DNA of 64,000 bases, from assembly GCA_024641005.1 (NCBI GenBank), contig JAHEDX010000002.1, forward strand, positions 1 to 64,000. The letters run 5' to 3'. How positions within the stretch are numbered: position 1 is the stretch's first letter; every line of letters begins with the position of its first letter. Both the position numbers and the translations under genes were made by a program. The stretch comes from Acidimicrobiaceae bacterium. GTDB taxonomy: Bacteria; Actinomycetota; Acidimicrobiia; Acidimicrobiales; Ilumatobacteraceae. The notes below the pieces were generated by a model. It made no database searches and was not told where the DNA came from. It saw only the letters and a program-made list of their open reading frames with translations. Shown here one piece after another: positions 7,914 to 16,816 of this stretch.

Positions 7914-9050
7914 GTGCTCCAGGCGCCCGTTCGACTGCTGTTCGCGCTCAAGCCGAAGATCCCCGCCGGCGTGCTCGCTGCGACTGCGGTGAGCACGGTC
8001 GTCTTCGCAGCTACGCCGTTCCTGGTCAAGGGCGTCGCTGTCGACCAGAACGTCAACGTCTCGACGGTCGCCGTCATCTCCACGGCCCAGTTGGCCGGAT
8101 TCATGCTCACGTCCTGGGGAGCGGGCCGGCTGCTGCGCCCACGCCGGCGGGTGATGGTGATCGCCCTGCTGCTCGGTCTGCTCGCCAATGCTGCGTCGGC
8201 GTTGACCCCATGGTTCTCGTTGCTCGTCGGCATCAGGTTCGTGAGCGGTGTCTCCCTCGGTCTGATCTCGTGGATCGCGTGGTCAGAGGTGTTCGGCAAC
8301 GACGAGAAGGTGGGCGACGTCGCCGTGATCGGCCCGATCGTCGGCACCATCAGCGCCCCGTTGATCGCCACCGTGATCGATGTATCGGGCACCGACCTGC
8401 TGTTCCTCGTGCTGGCCGGGCTGCACCTGCTGCCGCTCGCGTTCGTGCGCGAGACCCACCTCGAAGCTGCCGCCCGGCCCCACCGCGAGCGCCACCGGCC
8501 TACCCGTGCGGCGACCGCGATCCTGATCTGTCTGGGACTCACCACACTGGGCGGATCCGCCGTCTTCGTGTTCGCTGCGGTGATCGGCCAGGACGATGTC
8601 GGATTGAGTGCGCTCGCCGTGTCGTTCGCGTTCTCTGCCAACGCATTGGCAGGTGCACCATCCGCCCGCTACCGGGGCGCCCGGCCACTCCCGGGGGTTT
8701 GGATGACCCTCACCGGCGTGTGCGCCCTGCTGATCGCCACCGTTCACCAGCCGCTCGTGTTCTGGCTGGCGTTGCCGACCTGGGGATTCGCCTTCTGGAT
8801 GGGAATCCCCGGCGTCTACTCGCTGCTCGCCGAACGCTCGCACTACCCCGAGGAACGAGCAGGGGACGCTCAGGCGATCATGGCGGCCGGACGTGTCATC
8901 GGCCCCTTGCTGGGCGGCGCCCTGTACGCCTGGTCGGCGCCCGCTCTCGGAATCGTGGGTGGTGGCGTGATGGCGCTGTCGGGGTTGGGGATGATCTATG
9001 TCGAGTGGCGAATCCGGCCCGAAGTCCTCGGAGACCTGGTCGGAGCATGA
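7914..9050 (+). CDS. MFS transporter
   Basis: A 378-residue polytopic protein with about 10-12 hydrophobic segments and a short basic loop (GRLLRPRRRV) after the second or third helix, typical of MFS. The GTG at 7914 follows GGAG by 6 nt and lies 3 bp after the acyltransferase stop. Its own stop overlaps the next MFS gene (ATGA, 9047-9050). The substrate is unknown; the coupling to a PlsC-like enzyme allows a lipid or fatty-acid link, as in LplT-type carriers, but no sequence feature proves it. Confidence 0.8.
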   Translation: MLQAPVRLLFALKPKIPAGVLAATAVSTVVFAATPFLVKGVAVDQNVNVSTVAVISTAQLAGFMLTSWGAGRLLRPRRRVMVIALLLGLLANAASALTPWFSLLVGIRFVSGVSLGLISWIAWSEVFGNDEKVGDVAVIGPIVGTISAPLIATVIDVSGTDLLFLVLAGLHLLPLAFVRETHLEAAARPHRERHRPTRAATAILICLGLTTLGGSAVFVFAAVIGQDDVGLSALAVSFAFSANALAGAPSARYRGARPLPGVWMTLTGVCALLIATVHQPLVFWLALPTWGFAFWMGIPGVYSLLAERSHYPEERAGDAQAIMAAGRVIGPLLGGALYAWSAPALGIVGGGVMALSGLGMIYVEWRIRPEVLGDLVGA

Positions 9051-10285
9051 CCTCGCCGGCTCCCGCGGCCCGACCGTGGCGCCTGCAAGTCTCACTGCTC
9101 GGGCTCGTCACGATCGGCGCGTACGGGCTGATCCTCTACGGCTTCGGGGCATTCGTCGCCCCGATCCGGGACGACACCGGCTGGTCGAACGCCGCCATCT
9201 CCGCAGCGTTCTCGATCTCCATCTTGTTCGGAGGTCTGACGGCGCTGGGCACTGGCCGGCTCCTCGATCGAGTCGGCGCGCTGCCGGTCATGTCGGGCAC
9301 GCTCGCGGTCGGGTCCGGCCTGCTGGTGCTCGCGTCGTTCGCCGATACCGCCTGGAAGTTCGCCGCGGCATGGGGCACGGGCGGCGCCATCGCTTCGGCG
9401 GGACTGTTCTACAACACGACCATGGCGGTCACGGCGCGCGCAGCTTCCACGGCGGACCGACCGCGTGCGTACACCTGGCTGACCGTGATCGGCGGACTCG
9501 CCTCACCGATCGCGTTTCCCTTGGCCGGCATCCTCGTCGAAGGGTGGGGGTGGCGGCTCGCGATCCGAGCGATGGTCGCATTCATGATTCTGTGCGCCAT
9601 GCCGGCGCTGGTCGTCATCGCCCGCCACGATCGCTCACACGTCGAGCATGCGGCGGACGACCGGCTCCTCGGCTTCGCCGACGTCCGAGGGGCATTGTCG
9701 TCCTCGACCGTTCGACGCTGGCTCCTTGCCAGCTCGGCAGCGATGGCAGGCCTGGTCGCCGTGCAAGTGCATCATGTCGGAGCGATCGAAGCGACGGGCG
9801 TGTCGGTGGGCCTCGCATCGACACTGGCCGGCATCCGCGGGCTGCTGTCTCTGCCAGGTCGCGCCGCCGCAGCGTCGGTCACCAATCGGATCGGCGTCGT
9901 CAACGCACTCCGGCTCACCTACGCCACCATGGCGGTGGGCACCCTCGCCCTCGTGGCCGCCGGCACGATCGCCTGGGTGTGGATCTTCGTCGTGCTGACC
10001 GGGATCGCCTTCGGTTCCGTCTCCCCCTTACAAGGGCTGTATTCCGCTGACCTCTACGGTCAACGACGGATCGGCACCTTGTTGGGCATGCAACAGGTGA
10101 TCCTCGGTGGAGCGAGCGCTGCCGGCCCCCTGTTGCTGGGTCTCACGATCGACGCGACCGGTGGCTACGCGACGATGCTCGTCATCGCGACGGCGCTCCA
10201 GGTGATCGCGATGCTGCTGTTCCGCGACCCTGCGCGCCGTCCCCTCGACGGATCCGGCGCGACCACCGTCACGCGACCCGGATGA
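9047..10285 (+). CDS. MFS transporter, second of a coupled pair
   Basis: A 412-residue, 12-helix MFS protein starting at the ATG overlapping the previous stop by 4 nt. The longer open frame back to 8210 is an out-of-frame reading of the upstream gene. The motif GTGRLLDRVGALPV between helices 2 and 3 matches MFS motif A (GxxxDRxGRR-like). The organisation suggests monocarboxylate-porter-like or drug/organic-acid carriers, but the substrate is not predictable. The last 17 bp overlap the convergent methyltransferase gene. Confidence 0.82.
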   Translation: MTSPAPAARPWRLQVSLLGLVTIGAYGLILYGFGAFVAPIRDDTGWSNAAISAAFSISILFGGLTALGTGRLLDRVGALPVMSGTLAVGSGLLVLASFADTAWKFAAAWGTGGAIASAGLFYNTTMAVTARAASTADRPRAYTWLTVIGGLASPIAFPLAGILVEGWGWRLAIRAMVAFMILCAMPALVVIARHDRSHVEHAADDRLLGFADVRGALSSSTVRRWLLASSAAMAGLVAVQVHHVGAIEATGVSVGLASTLAGIRGLLSLPGRAAAASVTNRIGVVNALRLTYATMAVGTLALVAAGTIAWVWIFVVLTGIAFGSVSPLQGLYSADLYGQRRIGTLLGMQQVILGGASAAGPLLLGLTIDATGGYATMLVIATALQVIAMLLFRDPARRPLDGSGATTVTRPG

Positions 10286-10907
10286 GCGTCCGCAGCGAGC
10301 CCGACACCGACGCCAGCTCGAAACGTCCGCTCGCGATGGCAGGCAGGTAGATCTGCTCGTAGGGCGGTCGGCCGCCGTCGCTCGGGTCGGGAAAGACGTC
10401 GTGGATCGCCAGGGTCCCACCCGTCGCGACATGCGGCGCCCAACCCTCGTAGTCGTTGCGTGCCGGTTCGACACCGTGACCGCCGTCGATGAACAAGAAC
10501 GCGAGCGGCGTCGTCCAATGCCGGGCGACGATCGGCGACCGCCCGATGACGCCGACGACGTGATCTTCGAGCCCAGCATCGTGCACGGCGTTGCGGAAGA
10601 AGGGCAAGGTGTCCATCTTGCCCACGCGCGGATCGACGACCTCGGTGTCGTGATGCTCCCAGCCGGCCTGGTTCTCCTCCGACCCGCGATGATGATCGAC
10701 GGCGAACACCACGGTTCCCGCCGCGCGAGCGGCATCGCCGAGCCAGATCGTCGAACGCCCGCAGTACGAGCCGACCTCGACCCACGGCGCCCCGGGGACG
10801 GCGGCGGCCGCCTCGATGGCCGCCGCGTGGAGGGCGTCGCCCTCGTCGGCAGGCATGAAGCCCTTCGTGGCGAGGGCGAGCTCGCGTAGCGTCGGATCGA
10901 TCGGCAC
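10269..10907 (-). CDS. class I SAM methyltransferase (Methyltransf_24-like)
   Basis: A 212-residue protein with a SAM-binding core: PWVEVGSYCGRSTIWLG (motif I, about 42-58), VVFAVDHH (acidic end of strand 2) and AFLFIDGGHGVE, a signature of the class-24/cephalosporin-hydroxylase-like group acting on sugars or O-linked substrates. It starts at a GTG with a leaderless-type -10 box. Its 3' end overlaps the convergent MFS gene by 17 bp. The substrate is unknown. Confidence 0.8.
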   Translation of the reverse strand: MPIDPTLRELALATKGFMPADEGDALHAAAIEAAAAVPGAPWVEVGSYCGRSTIWLGDAARAAGTVVFAVDHHRGSEENQAGWEHHDTEVVDPRVGKMDTLPFFRNAVHDAGLEDHVVGVIGRSPIVARHWTTPLAFLFIDGGHGVEPARNDYEGWAPHVATGGTLAIHDVFPDPSDGGRPPYEQIYLPAIASGRFELASVSGSLRTLIRVA

Positions 10908-10914
10908 CCCTGTG

Positions 10915-10920
10915 AGGCTA
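10915..10920 (-). promoter_or_regulatory. -10 box (TAGCCT on minus strand), leaderless start at 10907
   Basis: Read on the minus strand, TAGCCT ends 7 nt before the GTG start of the methyltransferase gene. Confidence 0.5.
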
Positions 10921-11004
10921 CGCAGCCGAGCCGATCACCAGACGCTCGGCAGCATCGGAGGTAGCGGGGGGTCGTCCGTCCACACCGATCAGGATCGACG
11001 CGAA

Positions 11005-11541
11005 TCAGCAGGGAGGCGTCACGGAATCGGTGCCGATGCTCCGCTGTACCAGCACGAGATCGCACCAACGATCGAACTTGCGGCCGGCCTCCGGCAATCG
11101 GCCGACCTCGACGAACCCGAGTCGCTCGTGAAAGGCCAGCGAGCCGACGTTGCTGGCGTCGATCGCACCGATCATCACGTGGACACCCGAGCCGCGTGCG
11201 CGCTCGACGAGAGCTTCCATCAACAAGGTGGCGATACCGGTTGCCCACCAACGCTCGTCGACATGCACGGTGTGCTCGACCGTGTACCGAAATCCGGCGC
11301 GAGTAATCGAATCCCTGAAGTCGCCATAGCTCGCGAACCCGACGACATCGCCGTCGGCCTCCGCGACCAGCACGGGGAACCCACGCTCGACCTGCCGTTC
11401 GAACCACAACGAGCGACCCTCGACGGTGTGGGGCACCTCGGTGTACTCGTACGTGGTTGTCGCGAGCAGCGCATTGAGCAGATGGACGATCGCTTCGAGG
11501 TCGCCGGATCCTGCATCACGGACGGTCGCCGAAGACGTCAT
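11005..11541 (-). CDS. GNAT-family N-acetyltransferase (phosphinothricin acetyltransferase-like)
   Basis: A 178-residue GNAT protein. The N-terminal ATTTYEYTEVPHT region is characteristic of the PAT/Bar subgroup, followed by FPVLVAEADGDVVGFASYG (core strands) and an acetyl-CoA loop around WWATGIATLLMEAL. The start at 11541 overlaps the upstream deaminase stop (ATGA, 11538-11541); longer frames are antisense noise. The subgroup acetylates phosphinothricin, methionine sulfone or related amino acids. Here it is more likely general metabolite detoxification than herbicide resistance. Confidence 0.83.
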   Translation of the reverse strand: MTSSATVRDAGSGDLEAIVHLLNALLATTTYEYTEVPHTVEGRSLWFERQVERGFPVLVAEADGDVVGFASYGDFRDSITRAGFRYTVEHTVHVDERWWATGIATLLMEALVERARGSGVHVMIGAIDASNVGSLAFHERLGFVEVGRLPEAGRKFDRWCDLVLVQRSIGTDSVTPPC

Positions 11542-12224
11542 TCGTGCACCTCGGACAGCGCTTGGACCTCGTGCACACACTCGGACAGCTGCGACCACAC
11601 CGACGAGGCGAACGTGACGATGTCGGCACCGGCCGACGCCTGTTCGACAACCAGACCCGAGCCGACCATGCGTCTCGCCGTATCGGTCACGATCGGCAGA
11701 CGCCGTGACCATTCATCGAGCAGGATCGACCGGAGGACGACCGCATGCGTCGGCAACAACAGCGCCAGCACCGACCACTCCGTGATCGCGACCTGCTCGA
11801 TCTGCGGCCAACGCCGGGCGACGAAGGCGTTGACTCCCTCGATTCGCTCGACCCCACGCATGATCGGATCGGGTGCGAGCATCCTCACCCGGCGGACAGG
11901 GCTCAGCCGAATCGCTGCGAGGCACTGGATGCACGGCTGCAACGTCGTGTGCAGCACCAACTCGTCATCCTCGTGATGGCCAATCGGCAACTTGGCGAGC
12001 ACGTTCAACTCGGCGTGGGCGAGCGACGAGCCGGCGAGCACGTCATCACCGGGGTCGTGTTCGAAGAGCCGGTTGCGCCCGGTCGCCACCTCCGCGCCGT
12101 CGGCCTGCGACACCACAGCGCCCACGCCGAGGCTGCCGGCGCACGCGGATTCCCACGCCAGTTCGAGCGCCCGCCGCATGGAGCCGTCGAGCGCCTCACA
12201 TGAACGCTCGATGACATCACCCAT
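11538..12224 (-). CDS. cytidine/deoxycytidylate deaminase-fold zinc enzyme
   Basis: A 228-residue protein whose N-terminal 120 residues form a CDA/tRNA-adenosine-deaminase-type domain: His70-Ala-Glu72 and Cys98-x2-Cys101 (TLQPCIQC) supply zinc ligands and the proton-shuttling Glu. The C-terminal 100 residues are not recognised. It probably deaminates a nucleoside, base or pterin-like ring; the substrate is open. It is operonic with the acetyltransferase and divergent from TesB. The start at 12224 is supported by the -10 box 6 nt upstream. Confidence 0.82.
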   Translation of the reverse strand: MGDVIERSCEALDGSMRRALELAWESACAGSLGVGAVVSQADGAEVATGRNRLFEHDPGDDVLAGSSLAHAELNVLAKLPIGHHEDDELVLHTTLQPCIQCLAAIRLSPVRRVRMLAPDPIMRGVERIEGVNAFVARRWPQIEQVAITEWSVLALLLPTHAVVLRSILLDEWSRRLPIVTDTARRMVGSGLVVEQASAGADIVTFASSVWSQLSECVHEVQALSEVHE

Positions 12225-12230
12225 GTCGGC

Positions 12231-12236
12231 AGCGTA
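12231..12236 (-). promoter_or_regulatory. -10 box (TACGCT on minus strand), leaderless start at 12224
   Basis: TACGCT ends 6 nt before the ATG of the deaminase gene. It lies in the 42-bp region shared with the divergent thioesterase gene. Confidence 0.55.
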
Positions 12237-12266
12237 GGCGGCCGCACGACGTGGCAGCATGGCCGC

Positions 12267-13121
12267 ATGGCGGATGCTCTGCAGAACCTGATCGAACTGC
12301 TCGACCTGGAACCGATCGAGGTCAACATCTTCCGCGGTGTGCAGCCCGACGAAGACCGTCAGCGGGTGTTCGGCGGCCAGGTAGCCGGCCAAGCCCTCGT
12401 CGCTGCGGCGCGCACCGTCGACGAACCAGGGCGCCTCGTGCACTCGCTACACGCCTACTTCCTGCGGCCCGGCGACCCGAGCGTGCCGATCCTGTACGAG
12501 GTCGACCGCCTCCGCGACGGCCGCAGCTTCACGACTCGTCGTGTCGTGGCGATCCAGCACGGACGACCGATCTTCAACCTGCAGGCCAGCTTCCACGACC
12601 CCGAGCCGGGCCTGGATCACCACATGAAGGCGCCCGTCGATGTTCCGGGGCCCGAGACGCTGCCCGCATTCCGGGAGCGGATGAAAGCACATCGCGAACA
12701 GATCGGGGACTGGTACGACCGGCCCCGTCCGATCGACACCCGGTACGTGCCACCCGACCCCGCCTTCGAACCAGGCGTCAAGACCGACGAACAGCTCGTC
12801 TGGCTCCGTGCCGACGGGCGTCTGCCGGACGACCCGGTGTTGCACGCCTGCATCGTCACCTACGCCAGTGACATGACCTTGCTCGACACGGCACTGCGAC
12901 CGTTCGGCATGTCGTCGTTCAACGACAACCTCATGATGGCCAGCCTCGACCACGCGATGTGGTTCCACCGGCCGTTCCGGGCCGATGAGTGGCTGCTCTA
13001 CCAGCAGCAGGCCATCTCGAGTTCGTCGGCACGCGGACTCTCGGGGGGATCCCTGTACAACACGGCCGGCCAACTCGTCGTCAATGTCGTTCAGGAGGGT
13101 CTGATCCGGGTGCTGCCGTGA
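12267..13121 (+). CDS. tesB: acyl-CoA thioesterase II
   Basis: A 284-residue double-hotdog thioesterase. The N-terminal half has the TesB signature RVFGGQVAGQALVAA (about 37-51) and HSLHAYFLRPGD. The second half carries the TLLDTALRPFG and SLDHAMWFHRPF segments typical of the second hotdog. It hydrolyses medium- to long-chain acyl-CoA to free acid and CoA. The stop overlaps the GTG of the sugar dehydrogenase (GTGA, 13118-13121). Length matches the family. Confidence 0.92.
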   Translation: MADALQNLIELLDLEPIEVNIFRGVQPDEDRQRVFGGQVAGQALVAAARTVDEPGRLVHSLHAYFLRPGDPSVPILYEVDRLRDGRSFTTRRVVAIQHGRPIFNLQASFHDPEPGLDHHMKAPVDVPGPETLPAFRERMKAHREQIGDWYDRPRPIDTRYVPPDPAFEPGVKTDEQLVWLRADGRLPDDPVLHACIVTYASDMTLLDTALRPFGMSSFNDNLMMASLDHAMWFHRPFRADEWLLYQQQAISSSSARGLSGGSLYNTAGQLVVNVVQEGLIRVLP

Positions 13122-14401
13122 GGCGAACTCGGGCAGCGGCATTGGCGGTGCTGGTGCTCGCCGCATGCGCGGACGACGGGTCACCCGACCGCGCCGGCTC
13201 GGCCGTCATCGCGACGACCACGATCGCTTCCATGGCGCAGGCATCGCCCGTCACTGCGGCGGATGGCTCACCGGTGACATCGTCGCTGCCGACGGTATCT
13301 GCCCCACCCGAATCGGTCTCGACGGTCGTCGAGTACCCACCCATTGGCGACCCGCGCGTGGCCGCAGTCGAGGTGGCACGGTTCGATCAGCCGGTCGATC
13401 TCGTCGCCCGGCCCGCTGACGATGCGCTCTACGTGGTCGAGAAGGTCGGGCGCGTAGTGCGATTCGATGGCACCGACGCGATCGACGTCGCGGACGTCTC
13501 CGACCGCATCAGCTCCGGGGGCGAACAGGGGCTGCTCGGCCTCGAGTTCTCGCCACAGGGCGACTTCGCATACCTCGACTACACCGATCGTGACGGGGCC
13601 ACCGTTGTCGCCGAGTACCCGATCGCGCCGGATGGTGCGATCGACGTCGGGGCGGAACGGGTCCTTCTCACGGTGCCCCAGCCATATGCGAACCACAACG
13701 GGGGTGACCTCGCTACCGGTCCGGACGGCATGCTGTACATCGCTCTCGGCGATGGCGGATCGGCCAACGACCCACAACGGCGCGCCGGCGATCCCCGCTC
13801 GCTGCTGGGGTCGCTGTTGCGGATCGATCCGACACCGAGTGCAACTGCCCCCTACACGATCCCGCCAGACAACCCGTTCGCGGACGGCTCGTTCGAGGGC
13901 GTCGAAGGCGCGCCCGAGATCTGGGCCTGGGGGCTCCGGAACCCGTGGAAGATCGCGTTCGATCCAGTCACCGACGACCTGTGGGTCGCCGACGTCGGTC
14001 AGAACAGGATCGAAGAGGTCAACCTCGTCTCGGTCACCGACGGGATGCCTGCAGGGCGCGGTGTCAACTTCGGCTGGAGCGCATTCGAGGGCACCGACCG
14101 ATTCAACGCCGATGTCGACGCGGACTCGTGGGCGCCCAGTCTCACCTATCTACACGGAGACGACGGGTGCTCGATCTCGGGAGGAGTCCCGTATCGCGGC
14201 ACGGCGATCCCAGAGCTCGAGCCGGCCTACGTCTACAGCGACTACTGCTCCGGCAAGGTCTGGGCACTCGACCTCGCCGGCGGCCGCAATCTCAGCCTGC
14301 TCGATGGCTTCCACAGCGTGTCTGCGGTGAGAGCGGGCCCCGACGGCGAGCTCTATGTGCTCGAACTGACCGGAAAGCTGTACCGGCTCGTCGCCGGTTG
14401 A
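13118..14401 (+). CDS. lipoprotein PQQ-dependent sugar dehydrogenase (GSDH family)
   Basis: A 427-residue six-bladed beta-propeller of the soluble glucose/aldose sugar dehydrogenase (YliI/Asd) family. Reading from the GTG at 13118 gives a lipoprotein signal RTRAAALAVLVLAAC with the lipobox Cys at residue 17. Family motifs include ANHNGGDLATGPDGMLYIAL, WGLRNPWKIAFDP and WVADVGQNRIEEV; the His/Asp/Arg set used for PQQ and sugar oxidation lies in these blades. It would oxidise aldoses at the outer membrane face. No pqq synthesis genes are in the window. The start also overlaps the tesB stop, an unusual partner for a sugar dehydrogenase. Confidence 0.87.
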   Translation: MRRTRAAALAVLVLAACADDGSPDRAGSAVIATTTIASMAQASPVTAADGSPVTSSLPTVSAPPESVSTVVEYPPIGDPRVAAVEVARFDQPVDLVARPADDALYVVEKVGRVVRFDGTDAIDVADVSDRISSGGEQGLLGLEFSPQGDFAYLDYTDRDGATVVAEYPIAPDGAIDVGAERVLLTVPQPYANHNGGDLATGPDGMLYIALGDGGSANDPQRRAGDPRSLLGSLLRIDPTPSATAPYTIPPDNPFADGSFEGVEGAPEIWAWGLRNPWKIAFDPVTDDLWVADVGQNRIEEVNLVSVTDGMPAGRGVNFGWSAFEGTDRFNADVDADSWAPSLTYLHGDDGCSISGGVPYRGTAIPELEPAYVYSDYCSGKVWALDLAGGRNLSLLDGFHSVSAVRAGPDGELYVLELTGKLYRLVAG

Positions 14402-14419
14402 GCCGGTACCCGACTCAAC
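14397..14419. terminator. possible bidirectional terminator between convergent genes
   Basis: GTTGAG (14397-14402) and CTCAAC (14414-14419) are complementary around an 11-nt loop. The hairpin spans the stops of the sugar dehydrogenase (14401) and the RNB gene (14415). The stem is short and has no T tract, so support is modest. Confidence 0.4.
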
Positions 14420-15809
14420 TGACGCGAACGAATTCGACGAAGCGCCGTTCGGGATCGGCTGTCACCAACCTGACGCGCAGATCGTCGCCCGGGTCCACCC
14501 GACGAGCGGCCACCCGCGCCAGCACGGCAGGTTCACTGATCTGCACCTCGACCCCCCGGTCGTGCTCGTCGACCACCACGGCATCGAAAATCTCACCCTC
14601 GCGTCCGGCGAGTACGACTGCTTCGGCGAGTTCGAGCGCCTCACGCTCGGCACGGTTCGCCCGTTGATCGCCGCGCGACATGGCGTGGGGCAGACGCTCG
14701 AAACCTGCCTGGATCTCGTCGGGCACCGGGCGATCATTCGCCACCGCCAGTGCGGCTTCGATCACGTACCGGTCCTGCAGGCGCCGCAGCGGAGCGGTCG
14801 CCTGAGCGTAGGTTGCTGCCACCGCAGAATGCCACGGAGGCTGATCCGAGTCGAATGGTGCGTACGAGGCACCGCCCGCCGACCGCCGAACCGCCAGCAG
14901 AAACGCCGAGGTACGCGGGTCGGAGCGAGGCAGCGATCGCTCGAACGTGGAGAGCGGCACATCCTTCGGCCACTCCAGACCGAACGCCCGCGCCGAGTGC
15001 CGCAAGCGGCGGAACTGCCGCTCGTCGACATCCGGCATCACCCGGAACAGACCGGTGCCGGCACCGTACAAGGCAGCTGCCACCGCCAGGTTGGTCGCCA
15101 GTGACATGGCGGCGTTCTGCTCTTCGGACACGAGGCGCGGCCGGAAGCGCAGTACGTACCGACCGTCGTCGATGCGATCGATCTCCTGCTCGGGGAACTC
15201 GACACGGGGCGCACTTCGGGCGTCCTCCGCGAATTCGATGCGACGGTGAAGTTCCTCGAATCCGTCCGGCAGGTCTTCGCGAGTGACGGTGTCGTACGCG
15301 AGTTTGGCCCGACTGCGCACGATCGCCCGCTCGACGCCATCGAGCACTGTGACGCCGTCCGAGCCGACCCGCACCGTGAACACGACCGCAGGCCGATCCA
15401 CCTCGGGCAGCAGGCTCGCAGCCCCTTCGGACAGCTCGGTCGGATACAACGTCGCCCGATGATCCGGCAGGTACACCGTGACCGCCCGCTCGAACGCCTC
15501 GGTGTCGAGTAGATCCCCGGGTTGGACGAACCACCCGACATCGGCGATCGCGTAGTGCAGGATGATCTCGTCACCGGCCATCTCGAGCGAGAACGCCTGA
15601 TCGAGGTCGATCGAGGAGGCTGGGTCGAGCGTCACGAACGGGCGGCGGGTACGGTCGACGTGGTCACCACCCAGCGGCTTGGCCGCAGCCGCGTGCGCCG
15701 CCGCCGAGACCTCGCCGGAGAACGCCTCCTGGATATCGCAATCAGCACGAATGCCGTCGAGGCCGACCGCCATCGCCTCGGCCGCAGCTGCGCGAAGACG
15801 AACGGTCAG
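14415..15809 (-). CDS. RNB-domain ribonuclease (RNase II/R family, short actinobacterial type)
   Basis: About 464 residues with one central RNB catalytic domain: the magnesium-binding Asp cluster is visible in LDPASSIDLDQAFSLE (D62, D68, D70), with further motifs HYAIADVGWFV and ATAPLRRLQDRYV. There is no N-terminal cold-shock pair and only a short C-terminal S1-like tail. It should degrade single-stranded RNA 3'-to-5'. Start: homology-like sequence (TVRLRAAAAEAMAVGL) begins before the first ATG (15773), and a CTG at 15809 overlaps the mreB stop as CTGA with GGGGG 7 nt upstream; I prefer it. The conventional alternative is 15773. Confidence 0.85.
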   Translation of the reverse strand: MTVRLRAAAAEAMAVGLDGIRADCDIQEAFSGEVSAAAHAAAAKPLGGDHVDRTRRPFVTLDPASSIDLDQAFSLEMAGDEIILHYAIADVGWFVQPGDLLDTEAFERAVTVYLPDHRATLYPTELSEGAASLLPEVDRPAVVFTVRVGSDGVTVLDGVERAIVRSRAKLAYDTVTREDLPDGFEELHRRIEFAEDARSAPRVEFPEQEIDRIDDGRYVLRFRPRLVSEEQNAAMSLATNLAVAAALYGAGTGLFRVMPDVDERQFRRLRHSARAFGLEWPKDVPLSTFERSLPRSDPRTSAFLLAVRRSAGGASYAPFDSDQPPWHSAVAATYAQATAPLRRLQDRYVIEAALAVANDRPVPDEIQAGFERLPHAMSRGDQRANRAEREALELAEAVVLAGREGEIFDAVVVDEHDRGVEVQISEPAVLARVAARRVDPGDDLRVRLVTADPERRFVEFVRVS

Positions 15810-16816
15810 CGGCGTGCCCCCATGAACATGCCCTTCAACGCGTCGTAGTGCTCGATCACGTGCCCGGCACCGAGCACCACGGCCTCGAGCGGTACGTTCG
15901 ACATCCGCACCGGCACCTCGGTCTCGAGTTCGATCCGTTCGGCGAGACCGCGCAACAGGCCACCGCCGCCGACGAGGTACATGCCGCGTACGAGGAAGTC
16001 TTGCGACAGTTCGGGCGGCGCTTTCGACAGACAACGGATGACCGACGAGACGATCGACGACACCACGTCGTCGATGGCGTAGCGCACCTCCTCAGGGGTG
16101 AGGATCACCGTCTTGGGCAGGCCGGTCATCAGGTCGCGACCGCGCACCTCGGCCTGCGACTCCTGGGGGGTCGGGTGGGCCGATCCGATCGCCATCTTGA
16201 TCTCTTCGGCCGTGCGCTCACCGACGGCGATGCCGTGCTCGCGACGGATGTAGTTCTGGATCGCCGCGTCGATGTCGAACGAACCGACACGAACGGCTTC
16301 GAGGGCGACGATGCCACCCAGGCTGATGACTGCTGTCTCACTGGTGCCACCGCCGATGTCGATGACCATGTTGCCGACCGGTTCGTCGATCGGCAGGTCG
16401 GCGCCGATCGCTGCAGCCATGGGCTGCTCGATCAGGTTGGCATCGGCGGCGCCGGCCCGACGGGCGGCATCGGTGACGGCACGGCGCTCGACCTCGGTGA
16501 TCGCGGACGGCACACAGATGACGACCTTGGGCCGCGTGAACCTGCTGACACCCACCCGCTGCAACAGCAGGCGGATCATGCGTTCGGTGATCTCGAAGTC
16601 GGTGATGGCCCCACCTCGCAGCGGGCGGACAGCGACGATGTACCCGGGTGTGCGGCCGATCATCTGCCAGGCCTCACGTCCGGTCGCGAGCACCTCGCCC
16701 GTCTGCCGGTTGAGGGCGATCACCGACGGCTCGTTCAAGACGATGCCTCGCCCCTTCATGTAGACGAGCGTGTTGGCGGTGCCGAGGTCGATTGCCAGGT
16801 CACGCGCCACGGGCAT
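15806..16816 (-). CDS. mreB: MreB/actin-like cell-shape protein
   Basis: A 336-residue bacterial actin. Phosphate-1 motif DLAIDLGTANTLVY begins at residue 6; the connect/phosphate-2 segment VGNMVIDIGGGTSETAVISLGG and the adenosine loop GGGGLLRGLAERI are intact, so ATP binding should be normal. MreB filaments guide peripheral wall synthesis below the membrane. The start at 16816 gives the usual MreB length; longer frames are noise. It is unusual in having no mreC, mreD or rodA beside it: it sits between a small acidic membrane protein (17-bp overlap) and an RNase gene. It could be a non-canonical MreB paralogue. Confidence 0.93.
   Translation of the reverse strand: MPVARDLAIDLGTANTLVYMKGRGIVLNEPSVIALNRQTGEVLATGREAWQMIGRTPGYIVAVRPLRGGAITDFEITERMIRLLLQRVGVSRFTRPKVVICVPSAITEVERRAVTDAARRAGAADANLIEQPMAAAIGADLPIDEPVGNMVIDIGGGTSETAVISLGGIVALEAVRVGSFDIDAAIQNYIRREHGIAVGERTAEEIKMAIGSAHPTPQESQAEVRGRDLMTGLPKTVILTPEEVRYAIDDVVSSIVSSVIRCLSKAPPELSQDFLVRGMYLVGGGGLLRGLAERIELETEVPVRMSNVPLEAVVLGAGHVIEHYDALKGMFMGARR

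Noticed and set aside
8210-10285. Long plus-strand frame of 691 codons
   Set aside because: Its first 280 codons are an Arg-rich out-of-frame reading of the first MFS gene; the real protein starts at 9047.
10816-11976. 386-codon plus-strand frame
   Set aside because: Antisense to the acetyltransferase and deaminase genes, which have clear motifs.
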